From the NCBI GenBank assembly GCA_026120185.1, contig JANUWF010001213.1:868001-932000 (forward strand): a stretch of DNA of 64,000 nucleotides, given 5' to 3'. The translations under genes and the position numbers were made by a program. Positions 13,027 through 25,487 of the stretch are shown piece after piece. This DNA is from Voacanga thouarsii. Lineage: Eukaryota > Streptophyta > Magnoliopsida > Gentianales > Apocynaceae. Position 1 is the stretch's first letter; every line of letters starts with the position of its first letter. Below the pieces are notes generated by a model that was not told the origin of the DNA, searched no databases, and saw only the letters and a list, made by a program, of their open reading frames with translations.

Positions 13027-13890
13027 TGGAGCCTTCCTTTTCTTTTTCAACTTTGGACAGTCCTTCTTCCAGTACCCTTTCTCATAACAAAAAGCACACT
13101 AATATTTGGCAACTTAGCTTCCTGATTTGGATCTTCCTCTTATTCCCTTCAATTGGCTTTGCTGACGACGTCTTACCACCAATGCTTCATCTACTATAGT
13201 TCCTTTGGTTTTCATTTTATCCTACTTTCTCAATTCATGACTATACAAAGCAGAACATACAGCATCTAAAGATCCGTTCTCCTTCCCATGAAGTAACGTA
13301 GTCTCCAAATATTCAAATTCATCGAGAAGATATGATAACAACATCAAAGAGAAATCTTTATCTTCAAATTTCACATCTAAATTTAACAGATCTATTACTA
13401 ATTGATTAAACATAGTGATGTGTTCATTCATAGAAGTATTTGGTCGATAATCAAATCAAAATAATCTTTTCTTCATAAGGAGCTTATTCTGATCATTTTT
13501 TTTTTCAGAATTTTGCCCTCCAATACGATCCACAATTTATATGCAGAAGTCTCATTCTTGAAAGCATACTTCTACTCTTTGGATAGGCACAATCAAATTG
13601 TTCTGCACGCCAACCGATTTATGATACTCCAATCCTTATCTTCCATGTCTTTTGATTTCTTTTCTTCAATAGCTATGTCAAGACCCTACTTGAAAAGAGA
13701 GTCCAAGACCTCTCCTTGCCACATGCCGAAATGGCCAGTACCATCAAATTTCTCCACTGCTAATTTCAAACTTAACATCAAAATCCTCAACCATGATGAC
13801 AAGGAAGCAGATGTCCTTGGTGTTATAATTGAAGCAGTCTTCATTGTTTCTTGATCATTCGACACCATTACAGAATCAAAATAATAGTAT
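13027..13890 (-). pseudogene. copia B1 gag and zinc knuckle remnants
   Basis: Start region MVSNDQETMKTASI, then KFDGTGHFGMWQGEVLDSLF (13686-13868), then a UBN2-type gag stretch (NEHITMFNQLVIDLLNLDVK, 13222-13431), and a zinc knuckle near 13080-13130 reading CAFCYEKGYWKKDCPK. The knuckle should be C-x2-C-x4-H-x4-C; here the histidine has become tyrosine. Stops and frameshifts lie between the blocks. Confidence 0.85.
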
Positions 13891-13946
13891 TCAATATAAC
13901 AAGATTATAAACAAATCAAGAACGAACCTTCGTCTCTAATACCATT

Positions 13947-14466
13947 TGTTGAGAAAACTGGGTAAATTTTTCCTCTAAAACAATTAGTAAAATGAACTGA
14001 TTCAATAGTTTCTAAGAAAAACTAGAGGAGACACTGTCTCTCTTAAATTCCAATCTCCTATTAGAACTTACGTGTACAGTGTATTATTACAGCCTACACT
14101 CGTGTATATATAAATAGTACATACACATGAATAGTAAAATACACCCAAATGAACCGTACAAAATACTACAAATAAACCCGACAAATAATATTAAATACTA
14201 TATTACAACTGAAAAGAAACTATAACAATAACAATAAATAAATACGGAAATAAAGAAAGAACACACCTGGAATTGATAACAGAGTTCGGCCAAATTTGAC
14301 AAATCTCCGAGCACCACTCAAACAACCTGTTTTTATTTATATGTGGGAGAAGAGTTTGTTGGTGTTGTTATGTTAAAGAACCAAACAAGGTCTTATATTT
14401 TTAAGGCACAAATAGTAGTGGAAAGTCTTAGAAATTCGATGTGGGAGATGCAAGGCATTCATAACA
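13947..14466 (-). repeat. 5' LTR of copia B1
   Basis: 520 bp, TGTTGAGAAAACTGG to GCATTCATAACA, with the tRNA-Met-like primer-binding site immediately on the low side. Confidence 0.9.
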
Positions 14467-14640
14467 AATTAAATATCACATGCAAGTAGTCTCAAGGAAC
14501 AAGTTCCTTGATGCTTTTTTTATTGGTCCACTTTACAAAATCTTGTAAACAACGAGAGACAACAATGAAAATATTAATACAACTCCGACTATTCTCATGT
14601 TTCATCTTGTTATTTGCATACGACCCATCTTAAAGCTATA
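14467..14640 (-). pseudogene. DC1-domain gene copy, fragment 2
   Basis: Continues fragment 1 across copia B1. It is homologous to about 38185-38340 of the DC1 locus (shared blocks such as AAGTTCCTTGATGCTTTTT and GACAACAATGAAAATATT). The match ends near 14640, close to where the larger locus matches end as well. Neither fragment alone nor both together holds a complete DC1 gene. Confidence 0.8.
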
Positions 14641-15065
14641 GTCCACAATTTGTGACGAAGAGACTAATGGCTCAAAAAACCACCAACAAAGACAATTTAT
14701 ATAGTTTTATGCAGTCAGCTCAGAGATAAAGAACCAATAATCCCTCTAAATAATTAATAGAAAGTGGACAAATTGTAGAAGAAACCTTAACTTTCCTAGA
14801 GGACAATTTCCACTGCATAAGAGGTGCAACTTTGTGATGGATACCTTCATTCACAACAACTCCTTTCCCTTCTTTCTTCTTTCACAAAGAGAACAATTCT
14901 ACTGAAAAAGAGGGAGAAGCAGAAGCTACAGGAGAGAGTTCATCATCAGTTAGAAATCATGACTGAGAGCTAAAAGCATCAAAGACCACACTATAATATC
15001 ATCATATCCTCTATGGGGCAAAGGCCATTCCAGTAGCAGAGCTATCTAGAGCTGATAGGAGTTTT
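14641..15065 (-). other. remnant, probably 3' part of the LINE-like ORF1 element
   Basis: No domain is recognised. It directly continues, across the solo LTR at 15066-18850 with its GTTTT TSD, the fragment at 18851-19295. It is therefore probably the downstream part of the same DUF4283-type element. Stops occur in all minus-strand frames. Confidence 0.4.
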
Positions 15066-18000
15066 TGTAACACCCCATATTTCCTTCTTTGGACAATGGG
15101 CCAGCTTAGGTGGAATGTCGCCCCATCTGAATCCTCAGACTAGGGGTCTTTACAATGATATAAACTTAAAACAAGCAAGCACAAATCGAAGCTTAAGTAA
15201 ATATATACAACATACTCTTCTATTATATATACATGAGTTGCGATAGATACATCATCAGAGTTCCCAAAATACACAAGCCCAAAATAGTTTCAACATCTAT
15301 GTACAATAATCATGCCAAAAGATTCACTATCTAGTGCTAGATGGTAAGTCCGGGTAGTATCGTCGCTAGCCTTCAGCTCCAATCCCTAAAAAAAATAGGA
15401 AAGATAAACACACGTGTGAGCCCCGTGTGTACTAGTGTTTTGCTCAGAAAAGAGATGATTTTCAATTCCTTTACTGAAATAAATTTCATAATAGGGAAAT
15501 AGCAGTAATTGGTAAATTTAGGATCAAGTTATCATGTACATTTGAAAAACAATGATTTCCAAACATATGGCCCCCAATTCAATAAATGCGAATTCTTCCC
15601 TACATGAAAGTGCGACCCGCATGCAAAGTCTAAGGAACTTCGCCTTCGGCTGTACGGTTTCTAATGCCAGGGACTGCGCCTTACAGCACATCACCCGTGT
15701 CAAGCCGGAAAGGTGAGCAGCGTACAAATGTACCTCACCGTGCACATAGAGATCTTTTACTTGCCTCCATCAGCCAGGGTTCCCAATCCTGACGTCAATC
15801 ACCATCGAGGTGGCAAGAAGTCAAACGCCCCGAACATCCTATCCTTATTCCAGTGAATGACTTAAAAACAACAAGCGTTCACAAACGCATTCACAAATAC
15901 GGCAATTTCCAGGCACTAAACGGCTAGCCAGGACGACTCATCTCAATGTCCTGTCGCCCTGTTTGGAGTAAAACAATCCCCAGAACTAGCTAGGTTACTT
16001 GAGGTCGTCTACCTCTAACACGGGCTAGTACAAAGATCAAAGCCCTTGTTGAGTACTCAACGCAACAATACAAACCCCATCTGACTGATCAGGCCAGAGG
16101 GTTATCTGATCCCGTAAGATCTTCAATCAAAACAGTTTGGGGCCAAAACAACATTTTCCAAAATCATGTTGAAACCAGATAAAAGGTTTTACTCACACAT
16201 CAAAACGTGTTACCAAGAGTAACCGGGTTATTTTTCCCATACTCAATCACAAAAGTCATTTTCCAAGGTCATTTCACCCATGCCAGGTTCCTCAAGACTT
16301 TTTGAGGGTATCTGGGTCATATTACCCTTACCCGATTTGAAATATATTCACAAGAGTTCCAATAAGGATATTTCAGTCATTTACCGAATACTCAATTCTA
16401 AAATTTATTATTTTTCAAAAATCCCAAATATTTAATCCAAAATGTCTAAATTCACATAATTCATGTTTTATTCCTCCAATAAGGTTTTCAAACCAATTAT
16501 GGAATTCATTCAAGTCGAAATAGTATGAAAATAAGTCTTGCTCATGTATTCCGTAAACACATTTAAACATTTCCAAAACGGTATAAAACATAGCATTTCA
16601 TAGAAAAATCAAAGCACACTAGCCTTTAAAAAGCTTAAAAATCAATAGGACTCACCTCGTATATTAGGCCGAAGTTGCACTCGAGTATAGTCCTAAAAGG
16701 GGTTCCCTCGGCTTGATTCACCTACATCATTAGTATATTCCTTTGTCATTACTCAATGGTTTCAAATACTTAATGGTTTGGACAAGGTTTCTATAATTTT
16801 CTTAAAGAAATAAATGGGTTAGTGCTTTGAATAGTTTTTCTGGTTTTACAGCTTTACCACCTTTCACCATTTTTCACACAATTTGGCCAATATAGGTCCA
16901 AATAGGGTGAGGCTACTTCCATAATTTCCCTAAGATATCCCTCTATCAATTCCAGGTCATAAGTCCTACAAACTCCATCCTATTTTGTACAGTTTTGCAG
17001 TTGATTCCACTGTTCCGCTCTTGGAGATTCAGTTTCGTCACTCTCCAGTGTTTTGTTCATATCTCCTCCAATTCAGGTCCAAATGAAGTGAAACCACTTC
17101 CTAAATACTCCTAGAACATTTATCTATCAACTTCAGGTCATGGAGTATTCAAACCTCTCTCCATTTCGTTCAGTTTTCCAGTTAAACTTGCTGCTCCGAG
17201 CTGGAAGTCCAGAATTACTGTTTAGGAGCTCAACTTGTTTTAATTTATTTCTATGATTTCTTCAACATATCTTACCACATTTAAACCTTCCAATACCTTA
17301 TTTAACATCCCAAAATCATTTTTATAACAGGTTTTCATGCCCAACACTTCTCTTTTGTTCAAACAAATAAATTATTCCCAGCTTACCAAACCAGTAAATT
17401 TTGGCAGTTTTCACCCTTCTTGTTGTTCATGATCTCTTAGCTATTCAAAACACTCACAACCTCGACACAACTTGTTCCAAATCCTTTCTAACAGGTCTAG
17501 GACAGGTTTAGAGTCATTTATGCTCAATTTCTAGTCACATCTACTCAGATTTCTTTTAATATTTCCAAACAACACAAACTAGTGAGTTGTTATCAACAAA
17601 TGGCTTTTCTTGTTTTCTTTACCACTTCCTTCCTTTTTCTTTTCAAATTTTCAATATACCATCACTCCAGTACACCATAAATAAACTGAAAACCATATTC
17701 AACCCATCACTACACCAACCGGTCAATTCAACATCCATCACAACATCAAAATATTTTCATTGCTCAACATCAACAAATTCATATGCATTTAGTTTCCAAC
17801 TTCTAACATCATTCTTTTAGCTTTTAAGAAATGATCTCTTACCTTTCCAATATGAGGGCCTGTATACTCCTTCCCTTCCTTCCTTCTCCTTTCTTCCTCC
17901 TTGCTGCTGGTTTCCTTCTCCTTCCTCCTTGCTGCCAGAAATCTCCCTCTCTCCCTTAGTCTCTCTTTTTCTTATTTTTCCTCTCCTCTCTTCACTTTTC

Positions 18001-18850
18001 TGGTTTTTCCTCTTCTCCTCCCAACTTTGACTGAAATTCTCCCCTCCTTACTCCTATTTATAGAGTTTAATCCTCTTGGTCTTACTTTAAGGTGAGTTGG
18101 CTATTCTAGAAGCTCCTAGGCTTTCCAAGAAAATTGTGGAACCATGGAGAAACTTGTAGAATTCCCTAGAAGTCTCAAGACTAATGCATTTACTAACCTT
18201 ACATGGCCATGCAAATTATAATTAACTTGGCCTAATCTAGTTTAGCTTAATTATGATCACTTGCTCTAATCTAGTTTAACTTAATTAAGCTTAATTAAGG
18301 AAGTCTAAGAATGGTTAATCTTGGTCAAAAATATCATGCTTGTGGGCCCTCTTCATTTACTTCTTGTGGGCCCCTTAAAATATCTTATACATAATAAAAT
18401 ATAGATAGATAATATAGCTAGGGTATTTATATATAATATAATATAGCATAATATAGCTAAATAATATAGCTAGGATATTTATAGTATTAGTTTAAATATA
18501 TATACACTAATGGTAAAAATAATATAATAATTCAACATAATTATTGAATTTAATAATACTATAATTTAATATTACCAAGGAATATTGATATTACATAATA
18601 GATATAAAATAATAGTAATGGATAATAGAAGAAAAATAAAATCAATAATAATATTAGCAATAATAATACTAATATTAATAATGATAATAGCACTAGTGAT
18701 GGCTATATTATAACACTATGAATAATATTATCAATTTGAAATCTTAATTTTATTATTGATAATAAGGAAAGAAAATATTTCTTTTATATATATTTTCATT
18801 GTTAACAAAACTATTCTACACAAACGCTTTATGCAAGGCGGGTTATTACA
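15066..18850 (-). mobile_element. gypsy solo LTR, 3.8 kb, with perfect TSD
   Basis: Starts TGTAACACCCC and ends GGGTTATTACA, flanked on both sides by GTTTT (15061-15065 and 18851-18855). It is related to the solo LTR at 9094: the first 100 bp align (GCCCC, then GACTAG-GGGTCTTTA), and both hold a TTGAGTACTCAA palindrome (here about 16047). A minus-strand TATA box at 18053-18063 gives the orientation. No coding domains are present. The run of ORFs at 17587-18095 is in low-complexity C/T-rich sequence and is not coding. Confidence 0.87.
18053..18063 (-). promoter_or_regulatory. TATA box of the LTR promoter
   Basis: CTATAAATAGG on the minus strand, about 790 bp from the LTR start. This is the position expected for the U3 promoter of a long LTR. 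Confidence 0.55.
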
Positions 18851-19295
18851 GTTTTCAATGCATATCTCTGAAGGAATCTCTCGTAGTGGGATTGATTCTC
18901 CTGAGAAAGATGTCATCACTAGGCTGGGGTTCTGTCGTGTGAGGAGAAATTGTGCTAGGTCACATAAAACCTAGTTTCTGGCAAAACATGATGTTCATCA
19001 ATAGATTGCAGCCATAAGCTATGACTATCCTTCACAACACTAGAAAATTGTGGCAAATCCTTGGCTAATTAGCCACCTATTGAACCACGGGCTCAGTAGA
19101 TTGAGAGGTATTATTTAAAGCCTCTGATAGACCTGGTTAACCCTAATCTGCTAGGCTCTTGACCCCTGAGGCTTAGAAATTGTTGCATTGATGGAAACCG
19201 ACTGCCGATCAAAAAAAATGTTCCATAGAATGATATTGTCCCTCGCTATGTTGGATGGACTTAGTCCTTGATGGCTGAGGTTTGTGACTTTGTGT
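18851..19295 (-). pseudogene. LINE-like ORF1 fragment, C-terminal side
   Basis: Lies between the GTTTT TSD of the solo LTR and the ACTTTGTGTG repeat that flanks the MULE. If both insertions are removed it joins the zinc-knuckle part at 27000 (ending CHTK/SHK) to 15065. It contains many stops and no recognisable domain. The link is positional, not by homology. Confidence 0.5.
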
Positions 19296-19799
19296 GGGAA
19301 TTTCGAAAAATGTGCCAATTTAATCTGAAATTTTGATATTGGGACTACTCGGGTTGAAATTTCGATTGTAGTGAGGTCGCATTTTGCACTCCTAAAATGA
19401 GGTCACATTATGCAAATGTGACCATAGCTATTTTTTCCCAAGGAAAAATGGGAATTTGTTCTGAACAAATAGAGCAAGGTCGCATTAGTGTAATGCGACC
19501 TCAACCTGATTCCTTCAGCTTGCTCGATAATGCATAAAAAAGCTGTAACTCCAGTCATAATGCAACAAAACTATACATCCATCACCGGCTTAAACCATTC
19601 ATAATGTAATAAAATAATAAACAATATTACAATAATAACAAAATAGTTGTCTAACTTCCAATATCACAAGTACCGTAGAGAAACTTAGTCTAAAAATACA
19701 GTAAAACAGAATATGAAGGAACACTTAAATTAATGAGGTAATCTCTTAAGATAGTAAAAGTATTATTAGTACAATTTCTCTTAATATATCTATTCCTAT

Positions 19800-21822
19800 G
19801 ACAGTTGCTGCATTATGGAGGAGAGTTGAGTGTGCGATAATCAATATCACAAGGTATCCTTGAAGTTCGCGGATGGTCAGAAAGTTCGTTTCTCATCATT
19901 TCTTCCACAGGTGCAAGTGTAAAAGTTGAAGGCCTCTAATATTGTTCATCCACCACAGGGAAAAACTGACCGTCATATGTCAACTTGTAATTCCTTCTAG
20001 TATAGAACTCTAAAACAAAGTCAATGAGATTCCAACCTCTGTAACGACATGCCGCAAACCTATGCGAACAAGGTATACCATATATACTCCACTTTTCGTT
20101 GCTGCATGATCTCTCTCTCAAATTGACACTATAAATATTTGCAGCTCTATGCCCCTGTTGTACTGACAATTTGATCTCAAATATATCGGCCTGTGCATTA
20201 AATTCAATCACAATAGGCCCTCTAGACTTTTCCTCATAATAAGAATATAGCTTCCACATTTCAGTAATTAAAAGGTGTCTTAAATTAGATGCCATATCTT
20301 TATATTCATTCAAATACTTAACTAACTTCATAAATGAAGTTTCAACTAAAAGCGGGAGAGATCTTGTTTCTTGAGCACACTATTCATGCATTCAGATAAA
20401 TTAGTAGTCATTGAACCATATCTATACCCTTCATCATGTGACAAAGTCTATTTCTCCAAACCAATTTCCATCAAATAATTAAATGCCTCTTCCTCTCGGA
20501 TCCTGATTTCATCCAAATATGATTAACACTTGGTCTTTTTATGCTCTAGACCAACAACATACATCAAATTTGTCAAATTAGTATTCTTAAATTTGGCATG
20601 AAAAATTCCCTTAATGTGCCCAAGGCAATATCGTTGAACAGCCAAAGGTTCTTGCCACTCATCTAGTTGGTGTACAGCATTGATTATATTTTTATGTCTA
20701 TCTAAAATCAGACATATATGTCTTTCAGAAATAATATGTTGACGAAAGATTTTTAAGAACCAGCTCCAATTCTCCAATGACTTCTCATCCACAAAGGCAA
20801 AGGTAAATGAGAAGAGGTAATTGTTTGTATCCTAAGTGGACGCCACTAATAATTTGCCCCTATAAAGTCCTCATAAATAGGTGCCATCAATAGATACCAT
20901 TGGACGACAATATTTAAACCCAACAATTGAAGGTTTGAATGACCAGAAAAAGAAACCAAAAGCTTTCAGATCACCCATACTAGTCCAATGGTATCTACTT
21001 CACAATAGTCCCAAGATTGGAATCCTGCAATACAAGCATATATTTTGGTAAGATAATCCACGTAGAGGGCCAATTTCCATTTACAAATTCCATAGCTACT
21101 ATTTGGACTTCCCATGCTTTCTTATAAGAACAACACGTTCTCCACAATTTCTGAACTTTAGTAATAATATCACTCATATGGCATTTAGGGTCATTTAATA
21201 CCAAGTGTGTCACGTTACGTGCTATAAAATGATGATCTATGTTTCTATGCATATTGTTCGTGACTATAATAACACATGTGTGTTCTTTGTTCAAAATTGT
21301 TATCTGCAACTCTCTATGAGTCTTCTTATGAATAATAAGGATATGCCAGGAGCAAGAATTATCAGGACTTGCATGTTTACACTTGGTATACCAATAGTCA
21401 CTCTTACTCTCCAAAACCCTAAATTCCTGCCCAACTTGAATAGACCATTTTTGTACTGCATATATAGCCTCCTTCTTGTTCTTAAACCTCATGTTTAGCT
21501 GTAAATCAATGTCAGTGTTAGATCAACTTCTTGTGAAATCAACTGAGCGCCTACTAAGTGATTCATTAACACACATACCAAATTCTATGTCATCAAATAT
21601 TAGAAATCTTGTGGATTCCCATGTGGTATTGACAGGTCCTGCCATATCATTGCTATCGTCTGGCAAAGGGATGTTAGGTTCATGACATGGACTTTTTGCT
21701 GGAATGTCACCTTCTTCACCCTTATCTGTGTCATACCAATTCATTGGTCCCTCGGAGCCCGTGAAACCATCACCGTCAGATGTATGCACCATCGAATCAA
21801 CATTTACTGCATCTATGACCAC
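19800..21822 (-). pseudogene. MULE transposase (decayed)
   Basis: Read from high to low: an acidic N-terminal stretch (21523-21822); the Mutator DNA-binding region (20995-21492: RFKNKKEAIYAVQKWSIQVG, YWYTKCKHA, then CSWHI); the catalytic part with the first Asp in SIDGTYL (about 20885), the second in LILDRHKN (about 20700) and the presumed Glu in LDEIRIREEEAF (about 20500); then the SWIM zinc finger (19936-20331), whose CxC pair reads CSN (second Cys lost) while PCSH is kept. A degraded CCHC-like tail follows to about 19800. In-frame stops after SIDGTYL and elsewhere, plus frame changes, show it is dead. Confidence 0.88.
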
Positions 21823-23028
21823 ATGTGACTGAGATGCTATACCATCCGCAGAAATGGTGGCAAATTAACGGTTGTTATCTGCTTGATATATACCAAAATC
21901 TGGACTTCGTATAGGAACCAGTAGATGTTCGGGGTTGATCAAGTTATTCCTTCTTCCTAAACCTTTAGATGTGTGGCCAACATCAACTATTTCAATATTA
22001 CTACCAGTTGAACTTATGTATTCAGATAGTTATAAAGTTATTTAAGTTACAAATTAAAAAATTAGGTCCAACTTTACATACCAAGACAACTGTACTTGAT
22101 CCAACAGGCTGATATCCCAACTGAAGTATCTCATGTATGATAGGATTCCCAATCCAAAGATGGGTATAGCTCCTGTACCAGTGCATATAATCCAGTGCAA
22201 CTAAAACTTCCATTAAACTGGCCTATATAGAGTCTCAGCGTTGTGCCCAAGTCTGGAGATACGACCTATGATACAATCTGTAATCTCTATTTGGATTTCT
22301 TCGTCTATCAATCTTATGTAGGTCAACCCTGGTATTGCAATCTACCAGTACCATTTGAAGCATTCCAAACTGGCGATGACCCGGTTTGGGAAGTAGAACT
22401 TGACTACTTCCCAAATGATAAGTTTTGTGCATGACCTCTATATATCAAGTCCCTCTAAATAGATCAGGGGGAGGAGGCTCACTAAATCGGGCTGATATGG
22501 CTGCCAAATAAACTATAATATAAATAACATATGTAAGAACTCATATATAAAATGGGTTATAACTAAAGTGTGTATTCAACGGCAAAAATTTTATATACTT
22601 ATATCATCGTCTGAGAGGGCATCAAACTGGGAGCGATATGACACCAAAACTTGTGTAGACGTATGAAACAGTTGTAACCCAACTTCCCATCGGACACCGT
22701 ACAGTACAAGTGGTGGGACATCAATACGAGGTCTACCCCATTCACGTCGTATAACCCCGAACACGCTCCCATGCCCACAACTACAAACACAACCGCATAA
22801 CGTATTAGAAGTAAGACAATTGTTATTACATTAAAAAATTTAAATCAAAACTCAACCTTACTTGAAGTAGGACCATCAGACCATGCACAAATCTCCTAAG
22901 CTGACCCATTAGCAGCTTGGCACAGACATCTATACAATATGCTAAGACTGCACTACCCCAACTAAGTATCCCACATGCATCCAAATCCTCTAATATAGGT
23001 AAATATCTCAGGTGCAGTAAGTTCCCTT

Positions 23029-24874
23029 ACTACTGGAAAATGGCTAATGACCCACGGCAAATTTCGTGGCTGATCGACCAAATTTCGTGGCTGATTGATC
23101 CCAGCCACGGAACAGCCACAAAAATTTTTTCGTGGCTGATTAAATTATTTCCGTGGGTGATTAGCCATGAAATATTTTGTGGTTGATTAATAAATTTCGT
23201 GGCTGATTTAATAAATAATAATTAAATTTTATTTTAATTAAAAAAAGTCATCAGCTACGGAAATTTTTCCGTGGCTGATTTAATAAATAATAATTAATGA
23301 AAATTCGTGGTCCACAACCCACTTCGTGGACCAAGCACACATTATCATAGTAACATCCATTTAGTGTGGTTCACAACTCAATTCGTGAACCAAGCACACT
23401 TGATTATAACCTTCCAATTAATTGAAGAATGTTTGAAATCCTTTGAGAGTTGAACCCATGACCTCCCATATGAGAGGTTGAGACTTAACCAATTGGGCTA
23501 AGTCCAATTGCTTGGACATGTCTCTTTTTTTTTTTTTTTATTTAAACCATATCTAACATTCATTTTATATATATATTTTAAATCTTTATACTATTACAAA
23601 ATACAACAATTATATTCAATTTACTATGAAACCATATTATTCAATATAATAAATTATTTTGTATATTTATATAATTAAAAGTTTATATACTGTTAATTAT
23701 TTTATCGTTTTTATCAAATAATTTTTTCGAATATATACATACATATATATATATATATATAATATATGTGTATGTATTGATATGTGTGTGTATGTTTGTG
23801 TGTGTGTGTGTGTGTGTGTATTTATATACATATGTATATATATAATATATTTATTTATATTTATAAATATTTATCTATATATCTATATTTATAAATATTT
23901 ATATATATAAATATTTTTATAAACATATAAAATAAATATGCATTTTTATTTTTATATATTTATATTTAAAAATATTTATTTTTATATTTACATTTAAAAA
24001 TATTTATTTTTATATTCATATATAAAATATTTTTTATATATTTATATATAAATAGTTATATGTAAATAAATATTAATTTATATATAAATATTTTTAAATA
24101 TTTATTTATAAATATATATTGATCAAAGATTTGCATGGATGATTTGTAGGAGATCAACCATGAAAAATATCCGAGGCTGATTTGTGACTGATCACTTACG
24201 AATCAGCCATGAAAAAATTTTTAAAAATTGATTATATATTGATAAAAGATTTTCGCAGCTGATTTGTAGGTGATCAGCCACGAAAATGTCCGTGGCTATT
24301 TCATGGCTGATTCACCCACGAATTAGCCACAAAATCTTTTATCAATATATAATTAATATTTGATAAAAAATTTTCGTGGCTGATTCGTGGGTGAATCAGC
24401 CACGGATATTTTCGTGGCTGATCACCTACAAATCAGCTACAAAATATTTTTAAAAAATTGATTATATATTGATTAAAGATTTTCGTAGCTAATTCGTAAC
24501 TGATCAACCACGAAAATATCCGTGGCTGATTTGTGTCTGATTTACCGACAAATCAGCCACGACATTTTTTATCAAATATTGATTACATATTGAAAAAATA
24601 TTTTCGTGGCTGATTCGTGGATGCTCAGACACAATAAAAATCTTTTATCAATATATAATCAAAATTTTTAAAATTTTTCGTGGCTGATTCGTAAGTGATC
24701 AATCATAAATCAGCTACAGATAATTTTCGTGGTTGATCTCCTACGAATCAGCCACAAAAATCTTTGATTAATATATTCAGAATTTTTTAGAAATTTTTGT
24801 GGCTGATCCGTAGTTGATTCATGGGTGATCTCCTACGCCAGTTTCCGTGGCTGATTGCCTAGTTTCTAGTAGTG
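23029..24874. mobile_element. non-autonomous CACTA element inside the PMD gene
   Basis: The left end reads (T)ACTACTGGAAAA and the right end, reversed, CACTACTAGAAAC, which are CACTA-type termini. The 3-bp TSD is CTT (23026-23028 and 24875-24877). Removing the element and one CTT restores the PMD reading frame (FQLSQ to GNLLHLRYL). The subterminal parts carry dozens of CGTGGCTGATT-like motifs in both orientations, as expected for transposase binding sites. The middle is AT-rich with (TA)n/(TG)n runs and a tRNA-derived segment. No transposase is encoded. Confidence 0.88.
23420..23530 (-). repeat. tRNA-derived (SINE-like) segment in the CACTA element
   Basis: On the minus strand it shows an A-box-like TTAGCCCAATTGGTTAAG and a B-box-like GGTCATGGGTTCAACTCTC, spaced as in a tRNA gene. 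On the minus strand a poly(A) run (poly(T) at 23525-23540 on the plus strand) lies upstream. A copy occurs in the related CACTA element at 45395-45500. Cloverleaf pairing is poor, so it is not a working tRNA gene. Confidence 0.55.
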
Positions 24875-25487
24875 CTTGGCTTAACTGAAAATAGTAGCCC
24901 CCAATCAATAAGAAGATGAGATAATGAGCACGATGTATGATACGGTCATCACTCACATCATCTGGCAGCGGAATGTCTAAGTACTCCTCAATAGGAGCCT
25001 TCCTAATCCGATAACCCCGAATGTCCTCAGCCCGTGGTCTGACGCCAAGTAGTCTATCACAAATATCTATCCAATCGAATTTGTTGTAGTAATACGCAGG
25101 CCCTATCACTGGATCCCTATCTACCCTAAGGCCCCATAATATCTCTACATCCTGTAATATCATGATAGCCTCTATTATGGGTAAATGAAATGTATGGGTC
25201 TCCTACCGCTATCCCTCTACTAATGCAGTAATGAAGGCATGATCAACTTGAATATGCCCAACCCATCTAACTCTACCAAAACCGGCCTTATCCACAAAGT
25301 CCATCACTCTATCAAAAAGGGAAGTGTGCTCCCAAAATACAGAATCGTGTTGTCTAAACACCAATGGAGTCTCGCAAGCACGCTGATCGCCAAACCATAT
25401 CAAAGAAGAACAATGACTCGATTGGAGAGATAACAACCCATCCATGAGAGGCCTGGGATGGATATCTACATGCATGTCATCCATCAT

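Larger units (their letters stand above)
5307..14466 (-). mobile_element. Ty1/copia element B1 (Tork/Tnt1-like), complete but decayed
   Basis: Two LTRs of about 0.52 kb (5307-5823 and 13947-14466) enclose, read on the minus strand, gag, zinc knuckle, protease, integrase, RT and RNase H: the copia order. A primer-binding site like the 3' end of initiator tRNA-Met (CTCTAATACCA on the plus strand, 13934-13944) and a polypurine tract (5824-5836) are in place. A 3.9-kb solo LTR (9094-13026) is inserted between knuckle and protease. It splits a DC1 gene copy. The 5-bp flanks, AATAT and AATTA, do not match convincingly. Many stops and frameshifts make it inactive. Confidence 0.93.
22022..25487 (-). 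pseudogene. plant mobile domain (PMD) gene inside MULE 1
   Basis: Starts at the ATG at 25487 (MMDDMHVDIHPRPL). Family blocks in order: FDRVMDFVDKAGFGRVRWVG and QVDHAFITALVEG; ILQDVEILWGLRVDRDPV (about 25110-25165); then, across the CACTA insertion, LRYLPILEDLDACGILSWGS (about 22960); then YGVRWEVGLQLFHTSTQVL (about 22660) and RQFGMLQMVLVDCNTRVDLH with YRLYHRSYLQTW (22235-22432); and DYMHWYR (about 22190). PMDs occur in plant transposons and in the Arabidopsis MAIN/MAIL proteins. Two in-frame TAG codons after ALVEG and frame changes make this copy a pseudogene. Introns are likely between the later blocks. Confidence 0.85.

Noticed and set aside
12762..13199. 145-codon plus-strand ORF across the right end of the solo LTR
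   Set aside because: Runs from LTR sequence into antisense copia gag; the boundary at 13026 cuts it, so it is accidental.
5302..14471. Target-site duplication for copia B1
   Set aside because: AATAT and AATTA can be aligned only loosely and the DC1 paralog does not settle it; small changes around the junction are likely.
17587..18095. Two Ser/Phe/Leu-rich ORFs
   Set aside because: Lie in C/T-rich LTR leader sequence; low complexity, no conserved content.
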